Positions 8,656 to 17,468 of a stretch of 64,000 nt of DNA are shown here, one piece after another. The stretch is taken from NCBI RefSeq assembly GCF_009829085.1, contig NZ_WUQY01000004.1:1-64000 (forward strand). The letters run 5' to 3'. Made by a program: the position numbers and the translations under genes. The notes under the pieces are model-generated. The model was not told the DNA's origin and ran no database searches. It saw only the letters and a list, made by a program, of their open reading frames with translations. Positions within the stretch are counted from its first letter, which is position 1; each line of letters starts with the position of its first letter. This DNA comes from Sphingobacterium bovisgrunnientis (lineage in GTDB: Bacteria; Bacteroidota; Bacteroidia; Sphingobacteriales; Sphingobacteriaceae).

Positions 8656-9534
8656 ATGCAAGAACAGAAGAAGATACTTTTCGTTATTAATCCTATATCG
8701 GGAGGCAAGAAAAAGACTGCTTTTAATAAAAAAGTCTTAGAGGCGTTGGATATGCAAAAGTTTAAGCCAACTTTCCAACAAACGACCAAACCAAATCATG
8801 CATTTGAATTGGGCAAAATGGCAATTGAGGAAGGATATGACGCAGTAGTAGCAGTTGGAGGTGATGGCACTATTAATGAGTTAGGTTCCGCACTCGCGGG
8901 ATCAGATATTCCTATGGGGATTATTCCTGAAGGATCAGGTAATGGATTAGCCCTGTATTTGGGTATTCCGATGAACGAGACAGCCGCAATCAAAAGATTA
9001 AATCGTTTCGAAACAGTAGAAGTTGATTGTGGTGTTATCAATGATAAGCCATTCTTTAATATTGCCGGTCTAGGATTTGATGCATCGGTTTCTGATCGCT
9101 TTGCGAATGATTCTATACGTGGTCCTATAGGTTATTTGAAATCAGCTATTAATGTGATTAGCAATTATAAACCTTGCAAATATGAACTGGCTATTGATGG
9201 ACAGGTGTATGAACGTGAGGCATTTATGATTTCTGTGGCTAACTCTCCACAATATGGTAATAATGCATACATTGCGCCAAATGCCTCTGTTAATGATGGT
9301 TTATTGGATGTCTGTATTGTGCACAAATTTCCCCTTTATATTTTGCCTATGATGGTTTTTCACCTATTTAATAGGTCAGCGGATCAATCTGAATACGTAG
9401 AAATCATTCCAGGTAAAGACATCGTCATCAAACGGAAGGAAGATGGGCCAATTCATGTCGACGGAGAACCTATTACTTTGGTAGGGGACTTGGAAATCAA
9501 AGTTAGGCAAAACGCATTAAAAATTATTTGTTAA
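8656..9534 (+). CDS. Diacylglycerol/lipid kinase family protein (YegS/DagK type)
   Basis: A 292-residue cytoplasmic kinase of the DAGK catalytic family. Visible motifs are NPISGGKK (12-19), the nucleotide-binding GGDGTINE (68-75) and PEGSGNGLA (91-99). A C-terminal beta-sandwich ends in VDGEPI. These match YegS/DgkB/BmrU enzymes, which phosphorylate diacylglycerol or related lipids with ATP; the exact lipid cannot be told from sequence. The SUI1 gene follows after 11 bp, so the two are probably cotranscribed. Confidence 0.9.
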   Translation: MQEQKKILFVINPISGGKKKTAFNKKVLEALDMQKFKPTFQQTTKPNHAFELGKMAIEEGYDAVVAVGGDGTINELGSALAGSDIPMGIIPEGSGNGLALYLGIPMNETAAIKRLNRFETVEVDCGVINDKPFFNIAGLGFDASVSDRFANDSIRGPIGYLKSAINVISNYKPCKYELAIDGQVYEREAFMISVANSPQYGNNAYIAPNASVNDGLLDVCIVHKFPLYILPMMVFHLFNRSADQSEYVEIIPGKDIVIKRKEDGPIHVDGEPITLVGDLEIKVRQNALKIIC

Positions 9535-9545
9535 GGAAGATACAG

Positions 9546-9893
9546 ATGGCAAAGCAGAAAAAGCAAAGATTTGAAGGGGTAGTTTACTCCACAGACTCGA
9601 ATTTTGATTATGAATCTGAGGAAGAGGAAATCACAGAAACGCTTCCTCCTAGGCAACAAAAGCTAAAAGTATTGTTGGATAAAAAAGCTAGAAAAGGTAA
9701 AGTAGTTACAATTATCGATGGTTTTGTCGGACAAGATGAAGATTTGCAAAATTTAGCTAAAACCTTAAAACAGAAGTGTGGCGTAGGTGGAAGTGCCAAA
9801 GATGGAGAAATATTGATACAAGGAGATTTCAAGCAGAAGATATTTGAGCTTTTGAAAAGTCTTGACTATCAAGTAAAACTTGTAGGCGGTTAG
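9546..9893 (+). CDS. SUI1/eIF1-like translation factor (YciH family)
   Basis: A 115-residue protein. A basic, acidic-linker N-terminus is followed by a SUI1 domain in the last ~70 residues (KGKVVTIIDGFVGQDEDLQ, then CGVGGSAKDGEILIQGD). Bacterial YciH relatives of eukaryotic eIF1 can affect initiation-codon fidelity in vitro; the role in Bacteroidota is not established. ATG 9546 is chosen over the in-frame TTG at 9528. The TTG lies inside the kinase frame, while the ATG has AAGGA about 8 bases upstream and gives the usual MAKQKKQ start. Confidence 0.88.
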   Translation: MAKQKKQRFEGVVYSTDSNFDYESEEEEITETLPPRQQKLKVLLDKKARKGKVVTIIDGFVGQDEDLQNLAKTLKQKCGVGGSAKDGEILIQGDFKQKIFELLKSLDYQVKLVGG

Positions 9894-10296
9894 ATAATAA
9901 TATCTTCTTTAAATCGTTTATATAAAGATTGTTAAGATATGCTATCGATTGATAAACGCATTTTTTGTATTTTTCTAAGTGAGTGTTTGGTTACTTATTT
10001 TTTGTTGTTAACCATTTATTAATTTGGATATGCAAAAAAAAATGGTTTTTATTGCATAATATTCTGTAGATGGGTTGACGATTATTTTCTGCGTAAGAAT
10101 AGGATTACCGCGCTGACCGTTCTTATCATAACTCATAAAAAGAATACAAAAAAACAATTTGAAAAAAATTTGAATTTTATATCAAAATAGTATATTTGTT
10201 TTGACTAGCGTCAAAATGATGTCAATAATTTTGCATTATTTCAATAGAATTAAACATAATAATTAAACAACAGTAAAAATCTAAAAATTAGTAAAA
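9894..10296. other. 403-bp gap upstream of exbB
   Basis: No convincing gene is present. The gap holds a hairpin at 10029-10058, where TATGCAA pairs with TTGCATA and inner A/T runs extend the stem. A partly overlapping alternative pairs AACCATTT (10010-10017) with AAATGGTT (10040-10047). The exbB promoter follows at 10169-10198. The hairpins lie about 130 bp past the SUI1 gene, so they could be a weak terminator or part of a small RNA. Nothing else stands out. Confidence 0.5.
10169..10198 (+). promoter_or_regulatory. Promoter of the exbB-tonB operon
   Basis: TTTG (10169-10172), an 18-base spacer and TATATTTG (10191-10198) match the Bacteroidota -33/-7 consensus closely. The predicted 5' leader is about 90 nt. 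Confidence 0.7.
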
Positions 10297-11127
10297 ATGG
10301 CAAACGCACCAAAAACTACTAGCCCAGCAAAACAAGAAAGTGGCAATTCAGGTAATTTATTTGCGAGTTTAGCAATCGTTATTTGTTTCATTATTGGATA
10401 CCTTGTATGGCAATTTGTGATGGGTAATCCTTCAAACTTTATTGATGGCGATCCTGCAAATCAACCTTTACCAGGCAACTACGCGGGTATGGTTTACCAT
10501 GCTGGTGTTGTCGTACCTATCCTACTTGGATTATTCTTAATGGTGTTTGTTTTCTCAATCGAGCGTTTCATCGTTATCGGTAAAGCATCTGGCACAGGCA
10601 ACGTAGGTAACTTCGTAAGAAAAGTACAATCATTATTAAAAACTGGTAACATTGATTCAGCTATCGCTGAGTGTGACAAACAAAAAGGTTCTGTAGCGAA
10701 CGTAATCAAAGCTGGTTTATTAAAATACAAAGATGTTGAAGCTAATCCAGGCTTAGATGCTGAAAAATCAGCGTTAGCAATTCAAAAAGAAATCGAAGAA
10801 ACTACAGCATTAGAAATGCCAATGTTAGAGAAAAACTTAAACGTATTAGCTACATTAGTTTCTATCGGTACATTAACAGGTCTATTAGGTACAGTAACAG
10901 GTATGATCAAGGCCTTCTCGGCATTAGCAACAGGTGGTGCGCCAGATTCAGCTAAATTAGCGAATGGTATCTCTGAGGCCCTAATTAATACAGCTACAGG
11001 TATTGCATGTTCTACTTTTGCAATTGTATTCTACAATATCTTGACTGCTAAAATTGACAAATTAACTTATTCTATCGACGAGGCTGGTTTCTCAATCGTA
11101 CAAACATACGCTGCAAACCACAAATAA
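10297..11127 (+). CDS. exbB: ExbB/TolQ/MotA proton channel protein
   Basis: A 276-residue inner-membrane protein, the proton-channel subunit that powers TonB. Hydrophobic segments lie at about 21-42, 67-92, 182-208 and 222-250. The conserved TolQ/ExbB core is visible as LTGLLGTVTGMIKAF and NTATGIA. It carries one extra N-terminal span compared with E. coli ExbB, common in Bacteroidota. It heads the operon exbB-exbD-exbD-tonB and is separated from the first exbD by 98 bp, so expression may be stepped between them. Confidence 0.93.
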   Translation: MANAPKTTSPAKQESGNSGNLFASLAIVICFIIGYLVWQFVMGNPSNFIDGDPANQPLPGNYAGMVYHAGVVVPILLGLFLMVFVFSIERFIVIGKASGTGNVGNFVRKVQSLLKTGNIDSAIAECDKQKGSVANVIKAGLLKYKDVEANPGLDAEKSALAIQKEIEETTALEMPMLEKNLNVLATLVSIGTLTGLLGTVTGMIKAFSALATGGAPDSAKLANGISEALINTATGIACSTFAIVFYNILTAKIDKLTYSIDEAGFSIVQTYAANHK

Positions 11128-11225
11128 GATGTGCTAAAAATATTTCAACTTTTTTTATGGAAAGTGAAATAGTAAAGCATCATTAGATAAAGAATAGAGT
11201 TGTTAATATATTAATAGGTAAAGAA

Positions 11226-11882
11226 ATGGGTAAAGCAAAAGTAAAAAGAGCCAGTACATCCATCGACATGACGGCGATGTGTGACGTGTCTTTCTTGCTT
11301 CTTACATTCTTCGTTCTTACAGCAACTGCTAGAACTCCTGAAACCTTGACGGTTGATACGGCACCCTCATATTCACAAGCAAAATTGCCAGATGGTAATT
11401 TAGCAGTTATTACAGTAGGAGATGAAGGTAAAGTGTTCTTCAGTATGAGTGATCCTAATGTACGTGTTCAGACATTGCAACAAATGGCTAGCATCTACGG
11501 GATGGAGTTCTCACCAGAAGAGTACGGTAAGTTCAAAAATCTTGAGGATTTTGGTGTAAACATGAAAACAATGAAGACATTGTTGGCAGCAGATCAATCA
11601 GCAAGAACGGCAGATAGACAAAGCGGAATCCCTGTAGACTCAACACAAAACCTTTCGAATGAATTGTTTTCATGGGTTAAACAGGCTCGTATAGCTTCAG
11701 CTAAGATTCTAAAGGACAAGGCAATTGAAGATGGTAAAGATCCTGATGATATTGAATTGTTAACAGTAGCAATTAAGTCTGATGCAAATGAGAAATTTCC
11801 AAGTTTGAATTTGATAATTGAGACATTACGTAATCAGAAACAAAATAAGTTCAGTTTCGTTACTGGCCTTAAAGCTGATTAA
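11226..11882 (+). CDS. exbD: ExbD/TolR biopolymer transport protein, first copy
   Basis: A 218-residue protein with one N-terminal span (about 20-36). It begins with DMTAMCDVSFLLLTFF, and Asp20 corresponds to the proton-carrying Asp of ExbD. The periplasmic part is long (~180 residues compared with ~100 in E. coli) and contains an inserted middle section (about 75-150) before the usual C-terminal fold ending in RNQKQNKFSFVTGL. Paired exbD genes are typical of this phylum, and the two copies may form a heterodimer in the ExbB pentamer. Confidence 0.9.
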   Translation: MGKAKVKRASTSIDMTAMCDVSFLLLTFFVLTATARTPETLTVDTAPSYSQAKLPDGNLAVITVGDEGKVFFSMSDPNVRVQTLQQMASIYGMEFSPEEYGKFKNLEDFGVNMKTMKTLLAADQSARTADRQSGIPVDSTQNLSNELFSWVKQARIASAKILKDKAIEDGKDPDDIELLTVAIKSDANEKFPSLNLIIETLRNQKQNKFSFVTGLKAD

Positions 11883-11895
11883 TAATAATATTTAA

Positions 11896-12456
11896 ATGGC
11901 AGAATTAAATCAAGACTCCGGTAAAAAGGGTAAAGGTGGAAAAGTAAGAGCCAAGAAAAATGGTGGTAAGGTCGATCTTACAGCCATGGTGGATTTGGCC
12001 TTCTTATTGATTACATTCTTTATGTTAACTACATCCTTGAATAAGCCACAAGCTATGGACGTAGCGATGCCAGATAAAAACCCAGAAACAGATGTAAATA
12101 CGGATGTTGATGTGGATGAGCATCGTAGTGTAACCCTAGTATTAGGGTCTGACGACAAGTTGGTATGGTATCAAGGGGATGTTAAAAAACCTCTTCAGGG
12201 TCCTACAGTAATTGATTATAATGCAGAAGACGGTCTTCGTAGCGTATTAATGAGAATGCAAAAGCTTGTTCCGCAACAAGCTGGAGGTAAAGACATTATC
12301 GTTGTTATCCGTCCGAGCGAAAAATCAGTTACACGCAACATTATTGATGCGTTGGATGAAATGAAGATTGTAGATATAAAACGTTACATGATATCTAACC
12401 GTATCATGAGCGAAGAAATTGAGCTATTGAAAAAAGAAAACTTATATAACGATTAA
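11896..12456 (+). CDS. exbD: ExbD/TolR biopolymer transport protein, second copy
   Basis: A 186-residue single-span protein with the ExbD signature DLTAMVDLAFLLITFFML. Asp33 is the expected proton-relay residue. A Lys/Gly-rich cytoplasmic N-terminus of ~26 residues precedes it. It follows the first exbD after 13 bp and precedes tonB by 34 bp. Both copies keep the key Asp, so neither looks like a dead paralogue. Confidence 0.92.
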   Translation: MAELNQDSGKKGKGGKVRAKKNGGKVDLTAMVDLAFLLITFFMLTTSLNKPQAMDVAMPDKNPETDVNTDVDVDEHRSVTLVLGSDDKLVWYQGDVKKPLQGPTVIDYNAEDGLRSVLMRMQKLVPQQAGGKDIIVVIRPSEKSVTRNIIDALDEMKIVDIKRYMISNRIMSEEIELLKKENLYND

Positions 12457-12490
12457 TTTGTTATATAGATTCTCATAAACTAATAACAAT

Positions 12491-13372
12491 ATGTTTGAAA
12501 AATTAAATATATTTAAAAGTGAGTGGCTTGATGTTGTCTTCGAGAACAGGAACAAAGCTTACGGTGCTTATGAGCTACGTAAGTTAGGTCCAAAAGCAAC
12601 AAACACTGCATTAGCAATTGTTGTTGCTGTGGTAACAGTATTCAGTTTGCCTAAAGCTTTAAATTTAGATCTATTTTCAGGTGATGATGGACCTAAAGAA
12701 GAAGTGGCATTTACAGAAGAAGTTACACTAGAGGATTTGGCTGAACAACTTCCGCCGGAAGAAGAGAAGCCAGTTGTTCAAGAAGAAGCACCAAAGATTG
12801 CAGAATCTAAGCCCGCTCTAGACGTTGTAGCTCTTCCTGAGATTAAGCCTGTTCCTAAGGAAAAGGCTGTGACAGAAGAGGTAGCAACGGTAGAAGAAGC
12901 TACAGATAAGAAAAAACTTATCGGTCCAGTAGCTATGAAAGGTATGAAGGGTGGTAGTATCACGACTGAAGGTAAATGGGGTACAAAAGATGTAGCGGGA
13001 GCTGCAACTGGTAGTACTAAAGGTGTTGAAGGTGGTACAGGTACTGGAGAAGAAATTTTCCAATCTGTTGAGATTCAACCAGAACCGCCAGGTGGATTGA
13101 ATGCTTTCCGTAAATGGATCGGAGACAACTACCAATATCCACAATCAGCTATCGATGCAGGTGTGAAAGGAACTGTACAGGTTACTTTCGTTGTAGAAAA
13201 AGATGGTTCTTTGACAGATATTAAAGTCGCTCGTGATTTATCATACGGTACAGGTCAAGCTGCGATCAATGTATTGAAGAAAGCTAAAAAATGGAGCCCA
13301 GGTATTCAGAATGGTCGACCAGTACGTGTAGCTTATTCGTTACCAATTCGTTTGGACTTAACAAATATGTAA
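12491..13372 (+). CDS. tonB: TonB energy transducer
   Basis: A 293-residue protein. The N-terminal cytoplasmic FENRNKAYGAYELRK is typical of Bacteroidota TonB, followed by a span at about 38-56. A Pro/Glu/Lys-rich periplasmic spacer covers about 68-130 and a Gly-rich linker about 150-185. The C-terminal TonB_C domain (about 205-293) includes YPQSAIDAGVKGTVQVTFVV and ends in PVRVAYSLPIRLDL. It couples ExbB/ExbD to outer-membrane receptors such as those at 45, 55 and 59 kb in this window. Confidence 0.95.
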   Translation: MFEKLNIFKSEWLDVVFENRNKAYGAYELRKLGPKATNTALAIVVAVVTVFSLPKALNLDLFSGDDGPKEEVAFTEEVTLEDLAEQLPPEEEKPVVQEEAPKIAESKPALDVVALPEIKPVPKEKAVTEEVATVEEATDKKKLIGPVAMKGMKGGSITTEGKWGTKDVAGAATGSTKGVEGGTGTGEEIFQSVEIQPEPPGGLNAFRKWIGDNYQYPQSAIDAGVKGTVQVTFVVEKDGSLTDIKVARDLSYGTGQAAINVLKKAKKWSPGIQNGRPVRVAYSLPIRLDLTNM

Positions 13373-13614
13373 TGAGTGAAAATTCAGAAATGAATACGAA
13401 CAAATTTAGACAGAAATCGCCAACAAAGCGATTTCTGTCTATTTTAGGCCTATGCATGTTTTTGTTTTATTTCATAATAGGCTTATTGATAATCTTTTGG
13501 AAAGATTTTCCGATTGAAATCGATAAAACATACAAGAATATGTTTGGAATATTACTTATTGTATATTCTTTCATGCGCTTTGCGCGCCTATGGCAAAATA
13601 ATTTTATACGTTAA
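13372..13614 (+). CDS. Small two-span membrane protein in the tonB operon
   Basis: An 80-residue protein with two hydrophobic stretches (FLSILGLCMFLFYFIIGLLI and NMFGILLIVYSFMRF) and a charged, Asn/Lys-rich N-terminus. ATG 13372 overlaps the tonB stop (TAATG), supporting coupled translation; a longer upstream start would lie inside tonB. I do not recognise a named family. Position suggests an accessory of the TonB complex, but this is inference. Confidence 0.7.
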   Translation: MSENSEMNTNKFRQKSPTKRFLSILGLCMFLFYFIIGLLIIFWKDFPIEIDKTYKNMFGILLIVYSFMRFARLWQNNFIR

Positions 13615-13662
13615 ATAATGTTAAGGATTAATCTTTTTAATCTGTATTAAATCATATTGGTA

Positions 13663-14571
13663 ATGAATTTGTTCTATAAAATTATATATGTATTTTCAGC
13701 TTTTCTTTTCCTTATCTCTTGTGTAGAGAATAAAGAAAAGAAGAACAAAACGGATGATATATTATCTGGTGAAATTGCAGTTTTGGTAGATGAATCATTG
13801 ATGCCAATAGCTGTAGAACAAAAAGAGGTCTTTGAAAGTTCTTATTATAACGCGAAAATCAACTTGATAGGTAAACCTGAGGTTCAAGCTGTAAATGATT
13901 TAATAAAAGGTGAAAGTGGGATGTTGATCTTATCTAGAGAATTGACGGAGGAAGAAAAGAAATCATTTGATCAGCGCTCAATTACCCCGAGGATTTATCC
14001 ATTTGCATATGACGCTGTAGTGCTGGTTGGTAGTTCAGACATTGATTCAACTATTGCAACGCAAGATATTATTGATTTAATGGCTGGCCGAAACACAACA
14101 GGTAAAAAGTTGGTAATTGATAATCCAAATTCAAGTTTGGTTCGTTATTTTAGAGAATTGGGCAAATTGGATAAAATCGCAAATAACTATTTAGAAGTAA
14201 AAGGTAATGCAACAGAGATTTTGAACACTGTCGCTGCTAATGATAAGAAAATCGGATTATTGAGTTTTAATCAGTATTTATCTTTGCAAAGATCTTTCAC
14301 GGAAAAAGATAAAATTCGTATCTTGAGCGTGCTAAATGACACTTTGGAGACTCCTAAATATGTGAAACCTTCACAGGCTTCATTATCAACTGGAGAATAT
14401 CCATTACGTAGAGAAGTGAAGGTGTTGAATTATCAACCAAATATGGGTTTGGGAATGGGTTTTTCGGCATTTGTAACTGGAGATAGAGGACAGCGAATTG
14501 TTTTGAAATCAGGATTGCTTCCTGCGAAGATGCCAGGACGTGAAATTATTATAAGAGATAATATTAATTAG
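13663..14571 (+). CDS. PstS-like substrate-binding lipoprotein
   Basis: A 302-residue lipoprotein with a lipobox LISC and Cys20 when started at ATG 13663. The alternative TTG six bases upstream is less likely. The rest resembles periplasmic phosphate-binding proteins of the PstS type (an AVNDLIKGESGMLILSRELT segment, a DAVVLVGSSDID strand, an IGLLSFNQYLS loop), but no phosphate ABC transporter genes are nearby. In Sphingobacteriales this gene often follows tonB. It may act as an envelope protein rather than a phosphate importer. Ligand unknown. Confidence 0.75.
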   Translation: MNLFYKIIYVFSAFLFLISCVENKEKKNKTDDILSGEIAVLVDESLMPIAVEQKEVFESSYYNAKINLIGKPEVQAVNDLIKGESGMLILSRELTEEEKKSFDQRSITPRIYPFAYDAVVLVGSSDIDSTIATQDIIDLMAGRNTTGKKLVIDNPNSSLVRYFRELGKLDKIANNYLEVKGNATEILNTVAANDKKIGLLSFNQYLSLQRSFTEKDKIRILSVLNDTLETPKYVKPSQASLSTGEYPLRREVKVLNYQPNMGLGMGFSAFVTGDRGQRIVLKSGLLPAKMPGREIIIRDNIN

Positions 14572-14596
14572 TAAATAACTAAGAAACATAAATAGA

Positions 14597-16333
14597 ATGA
14601 TGACAAAAAGTAAATTGTTTTTGAGTTTATTAGCAGCAGGCGCTTTAGCAAGCACTGCTAGTGCTCAAAGTTTAAAAGATGCGCAAGCAGCGATTGATGC
14701 AGAGCAATACGATAAAGCTAAAGGTATCTTACAAAATTTAGTTGCGAAAAAACCTAAAGATGGTCTTAATCACTTCTACTTAGGTCAGGTATACTTGGTT
14801 AATGATAAGTTAGATTCAGCAGCGTTAGCATTTAATAATGGATTAACAAATGCTCCAAAAGAAGCGTTAAATAATGTTGGTTTAGGTATTGTTGATTTAC
14901 AAAAAAATAACGTATCTGCTGCAGAACAAAAGTTTACACAAGCAACTTCTGCATTGGGTAAAAAAGATTATTTACCACTATATTACATTGGTAAAGCTTA
15001 CGTAGATGCACCTAAGCCTGATTATGCTAAGGCTGTAGATTATTTATCTCAAGCTAAAGCTAAAAATGCTAAGGATGCATTAATCCCAGTGTCGTTAGGA
15101 GATGCATATTTAGGATTAGGCGAAAATAGTCAATCATATATCAGCTACCGTGATGCATTGAATATCAATCCAAATTTAGTAAAAGCTAAAGTACAACAAG
15201 CGTTAATTACTCGTCGTGCATTTGCATTCGATGCAGCTTTAGAATCATATAATTCGATTGCAGCAGAATACCCAACGTATGGTCCTGTTTATCGTGAGAT
15301 TGCGGAGACCGAATTGCAAATTGCCAAACGTTTACCAGATAATACGGATGAAGAAAAGGCAGCATACGAGGCGCAAGTTGCTAAAGCTGTAGATAGCTAT
15401 AAAAAATATTTGGAAGTTACAGGTGATAAATCATCAGATGCTTTAGTTCGTTATGCAGATTTCTTGGTATTTGGTCAAAAATATGATGAGTTAAAAACCG
15501 TAGCTCTTCAGTTGGAAAATGTACCAGGTGTTGATGCTAAAGTATACCGTTATTTGGGATTGATCTCTATCAACCAAGATAAAGATGCAGCTAAAGCGGT
15601 AGGTTATTTCGATAAATTATTTGCTAACGCTGAAGAAAGCCGCTTAATTGCTATTGATTATTTGTTCGGTGGTTTTGCAAATATTGAAGCTGGTGATAAA
15701 GCTAAAGGTCTTCAGTATTTAGGAAAAGCTTTAGAATTGGATAAAGAATTAATTAATGAGGTTGATGGTTACGGTAGAAATGCGTTTAATGCATCAAACT
15801 TTGAAGCTGCTGCAGCAATCTTCAATGTGCCTGCATCTCAAAAGGGAGAGCCTTGGTATTACGAAGCTAATTACTTAGTAGGTGATGCTAACTTCCGTGC
15901 AGGTAATAAGAAGAAAGAAGCTGGAGAAGATGCAACTAAAGAATTCAATGATGCAATCAAGGGTTTAGATGTGGTAATTAATTCTACAGATTCAGCAGCT
16001 GCTGAGTATAAAGTTCCTGCATTATACATTAAAGGATACAGTAACTATAATTTAGATGTAATCGATCCAGAGCAACCAGAATTGCACAAAGGTTTATATT
16101 TAGAATCGTTTAATCAGTTAGCTAAAGTTCTTACAGATAAGCAAGCTGCTGGTGAGCAATTGACTGAAGATGATGTTGTTAAGTTAACTGATGTTTACAA
16201 CGTAATCGGATATTACTATATCTTAAAAGAAGATTATAAACAAGCAGGTGATTTATTTAAGAAAGCGATTGCGCTATCTCCAAATGATGAAGTTGCGACA
16301 CAATATTTAGAAGCGTTGAAAGACGTATTGTAA
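14597..16333 (+). CDS. Exported tetratricopeptide-repeat protein
   Basis: A 578-residue protein with a signal peptide (about 1-23, ending ASA-Q) followed by TPR-like helical repeats throughout. Clear units are QYDKAKGILQNLVAKKPKDG near the N-terminus and EDYKQAGDLFKKAIALSPND near the C-terminus. The mature protein should be periplasmic and act as a binding scaffold. It is the last gene of the TonB operon and ends before a perfect palindromic terminator. The bases show strong preference for abundant codons (GCT, TTA, AAA), which suggests high expression. Confidence 0.85.
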   Translation: MMTKSKLFLSLLAAGALASTASAQSLKDAQAAIDAEQYDKAKGILQNLVAKKPKDGLNHFYLGQVYLVNDKLDSAALAFNNGLTNAPKEALNNVGLGIVDLQKNNVSAAEQKFTQATSALGKKDYLPLYYIGKAYVDAPKPDYAKAVDYLSQAKAKNAKDALIPVSLGDAYLGLGENSQSYISYRDALNINPNLVKAKVQQALITRRAFAFDAALESYNSIAAEYPTYGPVYREIAETELQIAKRLPDNTDEEKAAYEAQVAKAVDSYKKYLEVTGDKSSDALVRYADFLVFGQKYDELKTVALQLENVPGVDAKVYRYLGLISINQDKDAAKAVGYFDKLFANAEESRLIAIDYLFGGFANIEAGDKAKGLQYLGKALELDKELINEVDGYGRNAFNASNFEAAAAIFNVPASQKGEPWYYEANYLVGDANFRAGNKKKEAGEDATKEFNDAIKGLDVVINSTDSAAAEYKVPALYIKGYSNYNLDVIDPEQPELHKGLYLESFNQLAKVLTDKQAAGEQLTEDDVVKLTDVYNVIGYYYILKEDYKQAGDLFKKAIALSPNDEVATQYLEALKDVL

Positions 16334-16353
16334 GATTTTTAATATTTTCTTTT

Positions 16354-16385
16354 AAAAGGGCAAACTGAATTCAGTTTGCCCTTTT
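16354..16385. terminator. Terminator at the end of the exbB-tonB operon
   Basis: A perfect 32-bp palindrome: AAAAGGGCAAACTGAA followed by its reverse complement, with a T-rich tail. It separates the TonB operon from nuo. Confidence 0.88.
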
Positions 16386-16403
16386 ATTTTTTAATAAAAG
16401 TTC

Positions 16404-16411
16404 TATATTTG
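16404..16411 (+). promoter_or_regulatory. -7 element of the nuo operon promoter
   Basis: TATATTTG matches TAnnTTTG and lies 30 bases before nuoA. No good -33 TTTG is visible at the usual spacing, so strength is uncertain. Confidence 0.5.
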
Positions 16412-16441
16412 TTTCATACAACTAAGAACTAAACTTTTATT

Positions 16442-16822
16442 ATGGAAAATTTGCAAGGTCAGAATCTGCCTGTTGATTATTTGCCGATACTAATTCAATT
16501 AATTGTTGCTGCAGGTTTTGGGATCACAACAATTATTGGTACTCACCTAATAGGTCCAAAAGTCCGTACAGAAAACAAACTAACTGCTTTTGAATCTGGA
16601 GTAGAAGTTGTAGGTAACGCAAGACAACCCTTTTCTATTAAATATTTCCTTGTTGCTATATTGTTTGTAATTTTCGACGTTGAGGTAATCTTCATGTATC
16701 CTTGGGCTGTGAATTTTAGGGAATTTGGATTTCAAGGTTTAATCGAGATGTTTATTTTCATGGGTATGCTGCTGTTAGGCTTCATCTATGTAATTAAGAA
16801 AAAAGCACTTAATTGGGATTAA
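16442..16822 (+). CDS. nuoA: NADH-quinone oxidoreductase subunit A
   Basis: A 126-residue membrane subunit of complex I with three predicted spans (about 15-38, 65-87, 95-117). The conserved ENKLTAFESGVEVVGNARQPFSIKYFLVAILFVIFDVEVIF region contains the E-S-G and FDVE motifs of the NuoA/ND3 loop that lines the quinone cavity. It is first in a full nuoA-N operon. A 91-bp gap follows it before nuoB, the largest in the operon. Confidence 0.95.
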   Translation: MENLQGQNLPVDYLPILIQLIVAAGFGITTIIGTHLIGPKVRTENKLTAFESGVEVVGNARQPFSIKYFLVAILFVIFDVEVIFMYPWAVNFREFGFQGLIEMFIFMGMLLLGFIYVIKKKALNWD

Positions 16823-16913
16823 GAAAGATTCTAAATAACATTCCTTTATTCAATTTAAGGAATAAAAATATTAAATTGAGAACTGTATAAACCGAGGAAA
16901 GAATAACTGTATT

Positions 16914-17468
16914 ATGAGCAAGATCACCTTAGCGGAGGCGCCTCCAGGAGTGGAAGGAGCCGGATTTTTTGCCACTACTTTAGATAAAGCGATTGGATTA
17001 GCTCGAGCAAATTCCTTATGGCCATTACCCTTTGCCACTTCTTGTTGTGGGATTGAGTTTATGGCGACAATGGGTTCGACATATGATTTAGCACGATTTG
17101 GTGCCGAGCGACCAAGTTTTTCGCCTCGTCAAGCGGATATGCTTTTGGTGATGGGGACTATAGCGAAAAAAATGGCTCCAGTATTGAAGCAAGTGTATCT
17201 GCAAATGGCAGAGCCTCGTTGGGTTATTGCGGTAGGAGCCTGTGCTTCTAGTGGTGGAATTTTTGATACATATTCGGTGTTGCAGGGGATAGATGAAATA
17301 ATTCCTGTAGATGTATATGTGCCGGGATGCCCACCGAGACCAGAAGCGATCCTAGATGGTGTGTTAAAATTGCAAGACATCGTTAAAAACGAGTCGTTGA
17401 ACAGAAGAAATACCCCTGAATACAAGGCATTGTTGGAAAAATATGGAATAGTAACAGACAATGGATAG
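16914..17468 (+). CDS. nuoB: NADH-quinone oxidoreductase subunit B
   Basis: A 184-residue peripheral subunit that carries cluster N2, the last electron carrier before quinone. All four ligands are present: the tandem Cys44-Cys45 in SCCGIEFM, Cys110 in GACASSGG and Cys139 in PGCPPRPE. Length is usual. It overlaps nuoC by 8 bp. Confidence 0.97.
   Translation: MSKITLAEAPPGVEGAGFFATTLDKAIGLARANSLWPLPFATSCCGIEFMATMGSTYDLARFGAERPSFSPRQADMLLVMGTIAKKMAPVLKQVYLQMAEPRWVIAVGACASSGGIFDTYSVLQGIDEIIPVDVYVPGCPPRPEAILDGVLKLQDIVKNESLNRRNTPEYKALLEKYGIVTDNG

Noticed and set aside
12818-13144. Open frame antisense to tonB, and similar long antisense frames inside nuoG, nuoF and the receptor genes.
   Set aside because: They have no family traits, odd Cys/Ser/His-rich compositions and lie wholly opposite strong genes: shadows of real coding frames.
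14660-16330. Repetitive coding sequence that could be read as a DNA repeat array.
   Set aside because: The repetition is at protein level (TPR-like helices and Ala/Lys-rich codons); there are no identical DNA units or CRISPR-like spacing.
16819-16835. TTAAGAAAGATTCTAAA at the nuoA stop resembles the 17-bp dyad.
   Set aside because: Only 13 of 17 positions match the consensus, the arms are not complementary, it overlaps a stop codon inside an operon and no -7 element is nearby. Probably chance in AT-rich DNA.
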